Notes: generated by a model not told the origin, from the letters alone. Counted from the stretch's first letter, positions 17,813 through 27,514 are shown. The stretch is DNA of 64,000 bases from Symbiodinium natans (GCA_905221605.1 CAJNDS010001990.1:489704-553703), one strand, 5' to 3'. Numbers and translations are program-made.

Positions 17813-18220
17813 GACTTTCACGCATGTTTGCGTCATTTTGGAGTTCAGCTGTAGAGTTGCAAACTGCTCTAACAGATGTACTGCCATTGAATTAGTCATG
17901 CAACTGCGAACAGATCGCGCTAGCAAATAAGCCGTTCTGCAAGTAGAAGTCTACTTCGTGCTTGGAACGCTGGAACGAACTATTAAGATCAGCTCTTCGA
18001 TCTGGTCTTGCATCTGTTTCACACGCGCGTTCCACATTCTTGTCAAGTCCCACTTATATCTCTGGGCCATTGGATGGCACCAAAGACCGTGATTGGACTT
18101 ACCCACGCTGTAGCGCTTGGTCAATCGCACCGTCTCGCATCTAATCACAATGCCAGACATTTGCAAGCGCTCAAAAGGTGCCAGACGCTGCCAAAGGCCG
18201 CCTGCTTTTATGCTTGCCAG
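17813..18220 (+). other. Unique region with one member of a repeated open segment
   Basis: The segment TTGGATGGCACC, three bases, then GACCGTGATTG (18070-18096) recurs at 18408-18433. In one + frame both give WMAP.TVI. The + frame 18008-18226 contains HWMAPKTVIGLTHAVALG. Overlapping frames exist on both strands, so coding is only possible. Confidence 0.35.
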
Positions 18221-18346
18221 GCTTAGGGTTTAGGGATTAGGGTTTAGGGTTTATAAGGGTTATAAGGGTTATAGGGTTATAGGGTTATAGGGTTATAGGG
18301 TTGTCGGGTTTTAGGGTTATAGGGTTATAGGGTTTAGGGTTTAGGG
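18221..18346. repeat. TTTAGGG tract with TTATAGGG block
   Basis: Six or more units of the eight-base variant GGGTTATA in the centre, with TTTAGGG on both sides. Confidence 0.95.
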
Positions 18347-18570
18347 CTCGCCCACGGACGCAAGGCGGTGCCTCCACCCACATGCCTGTAAGAAGCCGAT
18401 TGGAGAATTGGATGGCACCGGGGACCGTGATTGACTTCTTGGCCAATGCTGCAAGACCTGTGCCTCCAAAGCCCGCCCACCAGCGGCACTCAATCACTCA
18501 GTCGTTTCAGTTGTTTCAAGTAGGCCGGCGGCGGCAAGCTGGATTGCTCACGGTCGAGAATCTGAGTTGA
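18347..18570 (+). other. GC-rich region, second member of WMAP segment
   Basis: The + frame 18382-18570 contains ENWMAPGTVIDFLANAARPV, similar to the frame at 18068. The two copies lie about 340 bp apart on either side of a telomeric tract. Confidence 0.35.
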
Positions 18571-19180
18571 ACCCTAAACCCTAAGATTGGAAACACTGGC
18601 GAAATCGACTCGTCAGAGCTTTCCTCGTAGCCTGTACGAGCTGAGCTCCAGACCCAACGAGTAACCTAGGAATAAGCAAGGGGTGCCCTTTTTGGGGTAA
18701 AGGGGCTTCATGAAACGGGAACCCAAGCACAGAAAGGGTCCTTGCGCTGAGCTGCAGAAACGGTCAGCGCTGTGTTTGGAGAGGAAGACCCTAAACCCCT
18801 AAACATCAAGCTCTATGAAGTGGGGGGGGTTAGCAGGGTTCGGGGAGGTCTCGAGGCTAGGGGAGTTCAGGGGTTCGCCTCCGAGGTTGACTACCAGGAT
18901 GTTGGTTGTGGAGGGTTGAGGGTTGAGCGCCCTAAATCCTTGTAACCCTAAAACCCTCAAGCCCTGAAAACCCACCTACAGACTCCTAAGCCCTAAAACC
19001 CTAAACCCTAAACCCTAACCCCTAACCCTAAGCCCTAAACCCTAAAGCCCCAAACTCCTAAGAACCCTCAGTCTCTCCCCGGCCTGGCCAGCTCGTAGCG
19101 GGTGCCCTGCCAGCCCGGTATCTGGCCGTGAAGCCAGGAGGTGCAGTCGAAGCCAGGCTGAGGGAAGCGGAGAAGGGCCG
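18571..19180. other. Unique DNA with M2-like piece and decayed tract
   Basis: 18663-18750 carries an M2-like interior (GGGGTGCCCTTTTTGGGGTAAAGGGG). A G run at 18822 follows, then decayed CCCTAAA words at 18950-19060. No gene seen. Confidence 0.5.
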
Positions 19181-19470
19181 GTGTTGCTTCAGAGGGCTCT
19201 TTCAGGGGCTTTAGGGTTGAGGGATGTTAGGGGTTTTAGGGATTTTAGGGAGTTTAGGGGTTTTCGGGAATTTAGGGGTTTTGGGGCATTTTCTTGTGGA
19301 GGCTGTAGGGTTTTTGGGGTGGTTTTCGAAGGTTGGCCGGCTCTGGGGTTTGGGGGGTTTAGGGTTGCAGGGGCTCTAGGCGGGGATGTTCTTGGCAGCT
19401 CCAGGAGTTCATTCCTGAAAGTTTAGGGTTTATAAGGGGTTAGGGTTTAGGGTTTGAGGATGCTGAAAGC
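19181..19470. repeat. Degenerate GGGGTTTTAGGG region
   Basis: Irregular GGGATTTTAGGG-type units. The Gly/Phe/Arg-rich + frame here is a repeat artefact. A short TTTAGGG tract at 19420-19460 closes it. Confidence 0.75.
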
Positions 19471-19808
19471 AAGAGGCAGTGCAGATGTCTGCGACATGCA
19501 GAGCTGGGCCCTGCATTCTGGGTAAGGAGGCGCCTAGTCCTTCGGACAACCCTGAACCTAAAGTACTTGGGGTGTTAGGCCCTTCTGCTTCATCTTCGTC
19601 ATCTCATGTCGCACACACCTTTCCTTCCGGGTCTTAGGTTTAGGGTTTTGGGTACCAATGGACCAATCCCCCAGCGTTTAGAGGCTGCTGCACGTAGAGG
19701 GTGCAGGTGATCCTCCAGAAAAGGAGGCCAATGCTATGCCCAGGGCTTTGGAATACAAGGCCCAGAGCGTGAATGACAAAAGACCGGTCTGGCATTAACA
19801 GTCCCTTA

Positions 19809-19856
19809 TTCAGCCTTATTCTAGGTCTAACCTTCAGCCTTATTCTAGGTCTAACC
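19809..19856. repeat. Exact tandem duplication of 24 bp
   Basis: The 24-base unit TTCAGCCTTATT + CTAGGTCTAACC occurs twice in a row without differences, so it is young. The DNA between 19471 and 19808 is unique, with no gene seen. Confidence 0.9.
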
Positions 19857-19861
19857 TCTCC

Positions 19862-19952
19862 AAACCCTAAATTCCAAACCCTAAACCCTAAACCCGAAAC
19901 CCTAAACCCTAAACCCTGAACCCTAAACCCTAAACCCCAAACCCTAAACCCA
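19862..19952. repeat. CCCTAAA tract
   Basis: About 13 units with TCCTAAA, CCCGAAA and CCCCAAA variants. The Gly-Phe-Arg-Val-rich minus frame across it is a repeat artefact. Confidence 0.96.
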
Positions 19953-20035
19953 AGCCTTGGCCATGCTGCCATCGCCTTTTGGTGGCTTCTTGCGACTGGA
20001 GGCCTGGACTCCAGGGTGTGGAGCCTTCTTTACGT

Positions 20036-20116
20036 AGGGTTTAGGGTTTAGGGTTTAGGGTTTAGGGTTTAGGGTTTCGGGTTTCGGGTTTAGGGTTTAA
20101 GGTTTAGGGTTTGTGA
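20036..20116. repeat. TTTAGGG tract
   Basis: About eleven units with two TTTCGGG variants. Confidence 0.96.
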
Positions 20117-20200
20117 TGCCGCCATACTACTTCAATTGTCAGGTCCGTGAGGATACAGGGCTTAGGGCTGAGTAGGGTGTAGGGCTTACGGGGAGTTGTA

Positions 20201-20465
20201 GGGTTTAAAGCTGTGAGGGCTTATCGTCTAGGGTTTAGGGTTTAAAGCTGTGAGGGCTTAGGGTCTAAGGTTTAGGGCTTAAAGCTGTGAGGGCTTAGGG
20301 TTTAAAGCTGTGCGGGCTTAGGGTCTAGGGTTTCGGGTTAAAACTGTGAGGGCTTAGGGTCCAGGGTTTAGGGATTGAAGCTGTGAGGGCTTAGGGTCTA
20401 GGGTTTAGGGTTTAAAGCTGTGATGGCTTAGGGTCTAGGGTTCAGGGTTTAAAGCTGTGAGGGAT
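20201..20465. repeat. 37-bp higher-order telomeric tandem repeat
   Basis: About eight copies of a unit made of TTTAAAGCTGTGAGGGC followed by TTAGGGTCTAGGGTTTAGGG. One copy is shortened. A non-telomeric insert (AAGCTGTG) has been amplified together with its flanking telomeric repeats. Confidence 0.92.
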
Positions 20466-21205
20466 TAGACCTCAACCCTCAACCCTAAAGCCTAAAACCT
20501 AAACTCCCTAACCCAAAACCCTAAACCCTGGACCCTCAACTCCCTCAGCCGTAAACTGAAACCCTGGACCCTAAACTAAACCCTAAACCCTGTTCCCTAA
20601 ACCCTGAGCCCCAAACTCCCTCAACCCTAAACCCTGACCCCTAAACCCTAAACGCCCTCAAACCTAAACCCTAAACCCTAAACTCCCTCAACCCTAAACT
20701 CCCTCAAACCTAAACACTAACCCTAAACTCCCTCAACCCTAAACTCCCTCAACCCTAAACCCTAAACTAAACCCTAAACCCTGCACCCTAAACCCTACTG
20801 AACCCTAAACCCTAAACCCCAAACCCTAATTAAAAACTAAACCCCAAACTCCCTAAACCCTAAATCCTGAACTAAACCCTAAACCCCCTGAGCCCTAAAC
20901 CCTAAAAACCTAAACTCTAAACTAAACCCTAAGCTCCCTAAACCCTAAACTAAACCCAAAACTCCCTAAACCCTAAAGTAAGCCCTATAAACCCTGCACC
21001 CTAAACCATATAAACTAAACCCTAAACCTGAACCCAATACCCTATAGACCACCCTAAACCCTAAACCCTAAACCCTAAACCCTAAACAAGAAACCCTAAA
21101 CCCTAAACCCTAAACCCTAAACCCTAAACCCTAAACCCTAAACCCTAAACCCTAAACCCTAAACTCAATCAACCCTAAACTTAATCAACCCTAAACCCTA
21201 AAACC
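20466..21205. repeat. Decayed CCCTAAA region with CTCCCTAAA subunits
   Basis: About 740 bp of telomere-like C-strand repeat, irregular in the left two thirds (AAACTCCCTCAACCCTAAA and CCCTAAACTAAA units) and regular at 21050-21165 (about 15 units). It is the longest telomere-derived stretch in the window. Confidence 0.95.
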
Positions 21206-21258
21206 CGAAGCCGAACACCCCCTCCTGAGCCCAAGCCTGGTCCGTGGCCTCTTTCCAG

Positions 21259-21324
21259 GATCGGGCCGTCCTGGTCGGGCCCAGCGCCCTCTGTTCATCC
21301 CTCAGCCCCCAAGCCTACAGCTGG
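21259..21324 (+). CDS. Candidate exon, 22 codons
   Basis: Follows TGGCCTCTTTCCAG, a good pyrimidine-rich acceptor, and ends AGCTGG|GTTTAGGG. It is exactly 22 codons, read as AVLVGPSALCSSLSPQAYSW after two residues. The next + strand candidate, 27586, is also phase 0. Product unknown. Confidence 0.38.
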
Positions 21325-21485
21325 GTTTAGGGTTTAGGGTTTAGGGTTTAGGGTTTAGGGGTTAGGGTTTAGAGTTTAGAGTTTAGGGTTTAGAGTCTAG
21401 GGGTTTCGGGGTTTTAGGGTTTTTTGGCTTATGGGGTTTAGGGTTCTGGGCTTTACGGTAATGGGGGTTTGGGTTAGGGCTTGGG
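21322..21485. repeat. TTTAGGG tract, degenerate right half
   Basis: Nine regular units, then TTTAGAG and GGGGTTT variants. Confidence 0.95.
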
Positions 21486-22440
21486 GTTGTGAGGGTTCTG
21501 TGCCGGCGGTGCCGACCCGTTGTCAGTGTTGGTAGCATAGCTGCAATGCCGAAGTGGTCCGAACATTGTCCGGCTCAGAACCAAGAGCTTGGCTCGATTC
21601 TGGCATCTGGCAAGTAATCCTTGTCGGTCGCGCCGAAAACATCAAGCCTCAACCCTTCCTGTACGGGAGAGGCCAGGGCTCAACTTGACGGCCACGCCTC
21701 CGCCATTGGCGTTCAACAGCCCCATGGGGCCTGTGAGGTTCGAAGAGACTCCGCGCTGATAGCCAGTGCCGCATCAACAAGCAGACACTCATCGGCAGTA
21801 AGAGTACTGAAGTTCGTGCCGGCCATTGCACCTCCACGCAGGAAGATATTGCGGCCGCCGGCATCGACGGCGACGGAGCCTAGCTGGTCGTGGTCGGCAT
21901 CACAGCCGGTTCCGTCAGGGTGCCTCGAATTCAATGATATCACCGAATTCGGTTTACGGCCTAGGGCTTCTAAGCATAACTCAATCTAGGACCGCTGCTT
22001 GCAAGAAAATAGCAGTTCAGGCGGGGGGTGGGGGGGTTGGCGAAAGAAAGGCTTCGGGTTAGGACCAGGGTGAGTGCCTGACCTTAAAGAATGTATCCTA
22101 ACGTAGCTCAGGGTTTAGGGCTTGTAAGCAGTAGGGGCTTACAACTCAGCGAAGGTAACACTACTTGTAAGAAAATGTGGATTTAGGGTGTAGGATGCCT
22201 GTAATGAACAGTTACATCCTAGCGGGGCTGTAAGGTGTATAGGGTTGTAATAACTTGATCCAGGACGCCCTCTACACTACTTATAAGATAATAAAGGGTT
22301 TAGGGTTTATGGATATTAGCGAGCTTTAGGGGCGCATCGCTCAAACCAGGACACCTATAACACTCAGATGAAATTAACAACAGGGGCGTAGGGTTCGGGG
22401 TCTTACTTCCCGTAAGCTTCTAGAATCTTTCGACCCCAAA
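21486..22440. other. Unique region with overlapping open frames
   Basis: A 122-codon + frame (21621-21989) and a minus frame (about 21713-21990) overlap. The minus one has the more protein-like composition (GRNIFLRGGAMAGTNFSTLT) and contains AG and GT/GC sites that would allow exons. The region from 22090 is AT-richer with repeated GGGCTTGTAAGC and CTTATAAG words. Left uncalled as a gene. Confidence 0.35.
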
Positions 22441-22458
22441 CCCTTGTCCCTCAACCCG

Positions 22459-22566
22459 GCTCTTAGAACTCTACTTTATAACTGGGGGGGGGGGGGCCCT
22501 CCTTGTAAACCCTAAAATCAAAGCAAAACGGGCCCCTCCTTGTAAACCCTGAAATCAAAGCAAAAC
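22459..22566. mobile_element. M1 element end and 36-bp tandem duplication
   Basis: CTCTTAGAACTCTAC, then a G13 run, then CCCTCCTTGTA matches the right end of the copy at 47139-47267. GGGCCCTCCTTGTAAACCCT and about 16 more bases are then repeated directly at about 22531. Confidence 0.75.
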
Positions 22567-22647
22567 TCTACGCGCAGTCTGGGCAAACGACGCAGAAGGC
22601 GATAGTGCGGAGTCCGACAGGGAGGAGGTCATGGTCCCTGTCGTCTT

Positions 22648-22735
22648 TGCCTGTTAGGGCTTAGGGCCTAGGGCTTAGGGTTTAGGGTTTAGGGCTCAGG
22701 GTAGGGTTTAGGGTTTAGGGCTTAGGGTTTTGGGC
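22648..22735. repeat. TTTAGGG/CTTAGGG tract
   Basis: About twelve units, half of them CTTAGGG. Confidence 0.93.
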
Positions 22736-22767
22736 TGTATCTTTATTGAAACTGCTCAGGGGTTCAA

Positions 22768-22848
22768 GTTGGGAGGAAGTTTCGAGGAGCTTCGAGGAAA
22801 GCTTCGAGGTTCCTCGAGAAAGCTTGCTGTGTGAACTTTTTGTTCACA
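22768..22848. other. TTCGAGG repeats and hairpin
   Basis: Four GCTTCGAGG-like words, then TGTGAACTTTTTGTTCACA (22830-22848), a perfect 7-bp stem with a five-T loop. Confidence 0.6.
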
Positions 22849-22853
22849 AGGCG

Positions 22854-22930
22854 TTTAGGGTTCAGGGTTTAGGGTTTAGCGTTTAGGGTTTCAGTTTCCA
22901 GGTTTAGAGGTCTTTTGAGGGTTGAGGGAG
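22854..22930. repeat. TTTAGGG tract
   Basis: About seven units with variants, the last tract before the retrotransposon's 3' side. Confidence 0.93.
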
Positions 22931-22980
22931 TAGCTAGTGTACCCTTGTTTTAACCTCTCCGAACAGGATGTTCAAGCAGG

Positions 22981-22997
22981 ATCATCATCATCATCAT
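22981..22997 (-). repeat. (ATG)n tail at retrotransposon 3' end
   Basis: On the minus strand this is ATGATGATGATGATGAT, about 155 bases after the RT stop codon. Non-LTR elements often end in short simple repeats instead of poly(A). It probably marks the element's 3' end. Confidence 0.55.
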
Positions 22998-23150
22998 GAC
23001 CTCACTCTGAAAGAGCGTCGCGGTCCGCCTCGAACTGGCGCTGCGCGTGTGTTACTGCCGCTCTGCGGTGCCACGCGCGCTGCCTCTGAGGCCAAACGCC
23101 AAGAAGGCCTGAAGCAGCCCCTGGGGCCCAATGCTTCAGGCTGCAGCATC

Positions 23151-26072
23151 CTAGCGGGATTGATGGCGCGCTCCGCGCTGCTCATCTCTGAAGAACTGGG
23201 CCTGTGCCAGCACTTCTTTTATGAGCCGTCGAACAAGAAGCTCCCTCCACATGTTGGGGATTCTGGCTCTTTCCCGCTTGGATTTTGCCTTGCCGGACAG
23301 TGCACATATTGGGAAAGTAGGCGTGACTCCATTGCTGTGTTGTTGCCACATCCACTTTAGACCCTCCCTGCAAACAGCTCTTTTTCTGACGTGCTGCAAC
23401 AAGGAAACCCTACAAGAGAACTTAAACCCACAACAAGGACAAGTGACACCGGTCGGATTATACGCTTCAATGTCCAAGAGCGCATCTTCGGGGTTAGGGT
23501 CTCTGTGCGTGTGCACACGTTTCTGGTGAAAACGAAGCCACCGTTGGTCCAGAAACTTAGAAGAACAGTCAGGACAAAACACGTCCCTGTCAAGCGTCTC
23601 CCAGTTCCTAAACGATAAGCATCTGGCCAACAGCTTCTGGCGAGAGGCTTCACTGAGCCGAGTCAGATGCTGGAAAATCTGTTCGGTCTGCTGTGCAGGA
23701 AGATCAGGGCCCAAAACGGCTTTGACCTGACCCAGATCCCTTTCCCAGAGCAAGTGCCATGGACTGCGCGGGGCTTGGTCTTCAAAGTCAAAGATGCCAG
23801 TAATGAGACCCCAAACCTGAGGAGGACCACCAAGCTTACTAGCAACCAACCACGACACTCTAGCCACAACCAGCTGCGACTCAACAGTGTGAACCCCTAG
23901 CCACTCTCGCAGTCTCTCAGACGTGGGCCGGTCTCTGTACTTTTCAGGCCCGGCGGGGAGCTCGTGACAAAAGCAGTGCAGTCTCCAGAGGAAAACGTTC
24001 TGCTGCCTTTCGAGTTTGGCCGTTTCGCTTTTGGTCAAGGCATAACATTCAAGGGCCCCCACCAAGTGACACCTGACAAGCGAAGCATACAGAACTTTCA
24101 GCGTCTCAGGTTTCAGACCTCGATTCTTCCAAACCCTTGCGGCCAAACTGTTGAAAGCAGCACGGGCGCAGCGAAGTCGGTGATCAATTTCTCGCCGGTT
24201 TGAGTGACTGTTGTCTAAGTGGTCACCCAAATACTTGACGCTATCTTGAACTTTCACAGTGCCCTGCCGATTAGGGAGACGGTCGGAGTAAGCCGAATCA
24301 TCCCGAAGCCTTTCAGCCCCAGCCCCATTGAAACGCCTAACTCTCTCAAACTTCTCAACGTTTGGCAGCAGACCTTCTCCCTCAGCGACCTCACAAAAAT
24401 CCCGCATTTCGGTCACCACATGCTGAGTAGGGCATAAGACAATGCTAGCAACATCATCAGCGTACACAGCGTCAGTGAGATCGTAATTCTTGTCGGCGGC
24501 AGCAGCATTGCCCGTGGGGTGAGTGAGGCTTGCTTGGCTGTTCGTCCTAACACAGACACTAGGAACACCAGAACCGGCCAACCTCCTAAGCCTACGTTGT
24601 TTCAGGGCTCTGAGAGTACGATTCATGGGACCCAAACTAAGCATAGCACTCTCCCTCCCTCCTTGGACGACTCCTTTTAGGACCTGCTGGTATCGGGTGT
24701 TGCTGGAACCATACTCATAGCACGACTTGTTAAGAGTAGCCTCAAAAACCTTGATGTCACTAACCCCCAACCCAGCATCCTGAAGATCCCGAATGAGGTC
24801 CGAGCGATCGATCATGTCAAAATATTTTGTTTGGTCGTACAGCACCAATTCCCAAGACTGTTTTGCCTTGGTGAGGCGCCAAAGAGTATGCCTGACTACA
24901 AAGATTGCATGTGTACGGCTACTGCCTGCCCTATACCCATAGTGCCAATAATCAATAGCACTGCGTTGAAGAAGTTTGAGTCTCGAAGCATAGACGCCTA
25001 TGATGACTTGGAAAAGGTGATGACGCAATCCTATCCCCCTGTAAACATCACGATCATGGATATCACCCTTCTTCTTCCATATCCAAACCATCCTAGGGTC
25101 TCTAAGCTCACTAGGGACACAGACACAAGCTTCTTCGTCGTCGTGGTTATCCACGATGTGCTGGGCAAACTTCATCAGCAGGCATCGCATTGGAGCATCT
25201 CCTGCTTTTAGCAGAGCTGCTCCTGGGCCGTCGGGCTTGGTTGCTTTGCCGACACGCATGGCTCCAATGCTTTTTTGGATTTCCTGGGCAGTTGGGGGAT
25301 TAGCAAGATGACCCTCGAGACTGCATCGCCCCGATTGTCGCTCACAGCTAGAAACTTCTCTGCCTCCGAACACCCGCAAACCGTGCTGGAGCCACGCCTG
25401 CTGTTCAGCTTCTGAAGTCAAGGCAGCTCTGCCGGAGTCAAGCTGCACGTAAACCTTTGGAGAACGCACTTTCCTGCCACTCAAACGCCGCTCAATTGCA
25501 TAGAGCCTTCGAAAATCATTGCTCTGCGCCGCACATTGAGCTTCCTTTCCCAGTTCTTCGATCCAGCATGTCTTGTCAAGCTTCACTGCTTGACGAACTT
25601 TGCGATTCACTTCTTTCAGCGCAGCTTGATGTGCTAGAAAGGACTGGTGAGCTGCTTCATTTGCGGTATCAGCATCAAAGGCTTCTCTAGCTTCGCGCAG
25701 CGATCTAAGACATTGGGCCTTTTCATGAATGAGATCCTTCGTCTGCGAGGTGATGTACGGCTGGCGGATGCCGTCATCAGGCTTGAAGAAATGCTTTTGC
25801 TGCAAAACTTGAAGCTGCTGTTTCAACCATTCCCAATGTTCAGTGACCTCTCGTTGGTGTTCATCTTGCTCCTTGCACAATCTCTCCAGATCCTGTCTGA
25901 AGAGTTGGAGGACCACTGGGTCTCTGAGAGCCTCCCAGTTCCATCTCACGCCTTGCCGCTGAGGATCAAGCAGGATCTGGTAACCACAACATCCTGCAAC
26001 TGGCGACAACTGGCGTGCTCCCTTTCGCAAACAAACATCAAGCCCCCCATCCCCCCCCCCCCCCCTGCCCAA
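23151..26072 (-). CDS. Non-LTR retrotransposon reverse transcriptase, 5'-truncated
   Basis: About 970 codons without a stop. In the LINE-type family this enzyme copies element RNA at a nicked target. Seen: a charged, helical N-terminal part (about 50-200); RT motif 1 as GKATKPDG (275-282); motif 2 around WIWKKKGD (330-337); motif A LYDQTKYFDMI with catalytic Asp about 413; motif B GVVQGG (467-472); motif C YADD (537-540); motif D GLLPN (567-571); motif E KYLGDHLD (613-620). Two zinc-finger-like motifs follow: C-x2-C-x12-H-x4-H (833-854) and C-x2-C-x12-H-x6-C (878-901). No endonuclease domain is present. The listed start is a TTG inside a G tract; a TAG at 26079-26081 closes the frame and the first ATG is codon 272 (25257-25259), so the native N-terminus is missing. 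It is otherwise intact, hence fairly young. Motif B departs from the usual QGDPLSP. Other + frames inside it are shadows. Confidence 0.93.
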   Translation of the reverse strand: MGRGGGGDGGLDVCLRKGARQLSPVAGCCGYQILLDPQRQGVRWNWEALRDPVVLQLFRQDLERLCKEQDEHQREVTEHWEWLKQQLQVLQQKHFFKPDDGIRQPYITSQTKDLIHEKAQCLRSLREAREAFDADTANEAAHQSFLAHQAALKEVNRKVRQAVKLDKTCWIEELGKEAQCAAQSNDFRRLYAIERRLSGRKVRSPKVYVQLDSGRAALTSEAEQQAWLQHGLRVFGGREVSSCERQSGRCSLEGHLANPPTAQEIQKSIGAMRVGKATKPDGPGAALLKAGDAPMRCLLMKFAQHIVDNHDDEEACVCVPSELRDPRMVWIWKKKGDIHDRDVYRGIGLRHHLFQVIIGVYASRLKLLQRSAIDYWHYGYRAGSSRTHAIFVVRHTLWRLTKAKQSWELVLYDQTKYFDMIDRSDLIRDLQDAGLGVSDIKVFEATLNKSCYEYGSSNTRYQQVLKGVVQGGRESAMLSLGPMNRTLRALKQRRLRRLAGSGVPSVCVRTNSQASLTHPTGNAAAADKNYDLTDAVYADDVASIVLCPTQHVVTEMRDFCEVAEGEGLLPNVEKFERVRRFNGAGAERLRDDSAYSDRLPNRQGTVKVQDSVKYLGDHLDNSHSNRREIDHRLRCARAAFNSLAARVWKNRGLKPETLKVLYASLVRCHLVGALECYALTKSETAKLERQQNVFLWRLHCFCHELPAGPEKYRDRPTSERLREWLGVHTVESQLVVARVSWLVASKLGGPPQVWGLITGIFDFEDQAPRSPWHLLWERDLGQVKAVLGPDLPAQQTEQIFQHLTRLSEASRQKLLARCLSFRNWETLDRDVFCPDCSSKFLDQRWLRFHQKRVHTHRDPNPEDALLDIEAYNPTGVTCPCCGFKFSCRVSLLQHVRKRAVCREGLKWMWQQHSNGVTPTFPICALSGKAKSKRERARIPNMWRELLVRRLIKEVLAQAQFFRDEQRGARHQSR

Positions 26073-26095
26073 AACATCCTAAACCCTAAACCGCC
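26051..26095. other. C15 run and telomeric repeat at retrotransposon 5' junction
   Basis: A 15-base C run, then CTGCCC and CCTAAACCCTAAACC. The RT reading frame ends here abruptly, so the element joins a homopolymer and telomere-type repeat without its own 5' region. Confidence 0.85.
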
Positions 26096-26189
26096 GCGCC
26101 TCTGAAGCCTCAACGGCAGGATCATCTTCATGAAGCCCCCTCAAGCCCAAAACTCTGAATCCCCAAAACCACCTAAAGCCCCCAAGCCA

Positions 26190-26286
26190 CCCCTAAACCC
26201 TAAAACCTAAACCCTAAACTCTATACCCTAAACCCTAAACCCGAAACCCCAAACCCCAAACCCCAAACCCTAAACCCTAAACCCTA
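26190..26286. repeat. CCCTAAA tract
   Basis: About twelve units with CCCCAAA and CTATA variants. Confidence 0.95.
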
Positions 26287-26372
26287 CTTCTACATCGTAC
26301 TTCAGCCCACAGGCCTTGGGGCCACCGAAACCTTCCCCGCGCTCGGCGTGGCGCTGCGTCCAGCGCTCGACC
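26287..26372. other. GC-rich island between opposed tracts
   Basis: 86 bases with GC-rich composition and an AG at TACTTCAG. It is open on + (PTGLGATETFPALGVALRPA) and on the minus strand, so strand is undecided. Confidence 0.35.
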
Positions 26373-26522
26373 TAGGGTTTAGGGTTTAGGGTTTGGGTTT
26401 AGGGTTTAGGGTTTAGGGTAGGTTTAGGGTTTAGGGTTTAGGGTTTAGGGTTTAGGGTTTAGGGTTTAGGGTTTAGGGTTTAGGGTTTAGGGTTTAGGGT
26501 TTAGGGTTTAGGGTTTAGGGGG
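26373..26522. repeat. Long TTTAGGG tract
   Basis: About 21 units with two shortened units. Confidence 0.97.
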
Positions 26523-26523
26523 C

Positions 26524-26620
26524 TGTCTAGACCCCAGAGAGTACCCGAACACATCAACAGGGAGCCCTTTTTAGTTCTAAGGAGCTTATAAGGGAACCTC
26601 AACTCAAAAAAAAGAACCTA
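26524..26620. mobile_element. M2-related element, degenerate
   Basis: Begins GTCTAGACCCCAGAGAGTA, contains GGGAGCCCTTTTTAG and TTATAAGGGAACC. It is related to 12149 and 14254. Its right end is not clear. Confidence 0.5.
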
Positions 26621-26867
26621 AATTTGGGGTTTAGGGCTTTAGTGTTTGTCAGGGTCAAGGGTTGTGGGTCGACCCTTTAAACGCTGATCAGAAAAGGCCA
26701 CTGTATGATCCTCTTAAACCCGATAAATAAGGGAACAATATGCCCTCTGAAAAACATTCCTAAACAGAACAATAAACCCCAAACCCCAAACCCTGAACCC
26801 CACGCGAAAAAAGGAGGTGAGAAAACAAACGAACAACGATTGGAACAACAAAATCTTCCAAGCCCCC

Positions 26868-26976
26868 TAAACCCTAAACCCTAAACCCTAAACCCTAAAC
26901 CCTAAACCCTAAACCCTAAACCCTAAACCCTAAACCCTAAACCCTAAACCCTAAACCCTAAACCCTAAACCCTAAC
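26868..26976. repeat. Long CCCTAAA tract
   Basis: About 15 perfect units. Confidence 0.97.
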
Positions 26977-27099
26977 TAGGTGATAGCCCTCTCTCTGATA
27001 ATGAAGCTGGCGCCTGCGTCGTGCGCTCGCCCTCGGTGCGTCGCCGGCCTGCCTGGACTTCCGCTGGCGGACCGCGGGGCCTTGGCGCTCAACTTACGG

Positions 27100-27262
27100 G
27101 TGGTTCTGGGGTTTGTTGGTTTGGGGGGCGTGAGGGTTTTGGGGTTTGGGGATTTGGGGGTTTTGGGGTTGTTGGGGGTTTTGGGGGTTTTGGGGTTTTG
27201 TGGGTTTTGGGGGTTTTGGGGGTTTTGGGGTTTTGGGGTGTAGGGTTTTGGGGCTTGAGGTT
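27100..27262. repeat. GGGGTTTT degenerate array
   Basis: About 20 units of GGGGTTTT/GGGGGTTTT type. The Gly/Phe/Trp-rich + frames (26980-27491) that run through it and the next block are repeat artefacts. Confidence 0.9.
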
Positions 27263-27270
27263 TTGGGGTT

Positions 27271-27326
27271 TTCTCTCTCTCTTTCTCCCGCTCTCTCTCT
27301 CTCTCTCTCTCGCGTTTTTTTTCTTT

Positions 27327-27366
<40 letters not shown>

Positions 27367-27416
27367 GCTCTCGCTCCTGTGTTTGTTTTTTTTTCTCTCT
27401 CTCTCTCTCTCTCTCC
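27271..27416. repeat. (CT)n microsatellite
   Basis: About 145 bp of CT dinucleotides in three blocks separated by T runs. Confidence 0.96.
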
Positions 27417-27514
27417 CTGCTTTCTGCCCTCTTCTGCTGGGGGAAGGTGCAGCCAACAGCTACACCTGGAGTTGAAGAGCTTAGGGTTTAGGGTTCCACA
27501 GTAACCGTAACCAA

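Noticed and set aside
19640-19972. 110-codon minus frame rich in GFRVWGL
   Set aside because: Mostly translation of TTTAGGG repeats.
20466-21205. CRISPR-like regular spacing of repeats
   Set aside because: Units are contiguous decayed telomeric repeats without spacers of fixed length.
22968-25690. Plus-strand frames of 60-152 codons
   Set aside because: They lie opposite the RT gene and have no domains; shadows of the minus-strand ORF.
26980-27491. Gly/Phe and Ser/Leu-rich frames up to 156 codons
   Set aside because: They encode GGGGTTTT and CT-repeat DNA.
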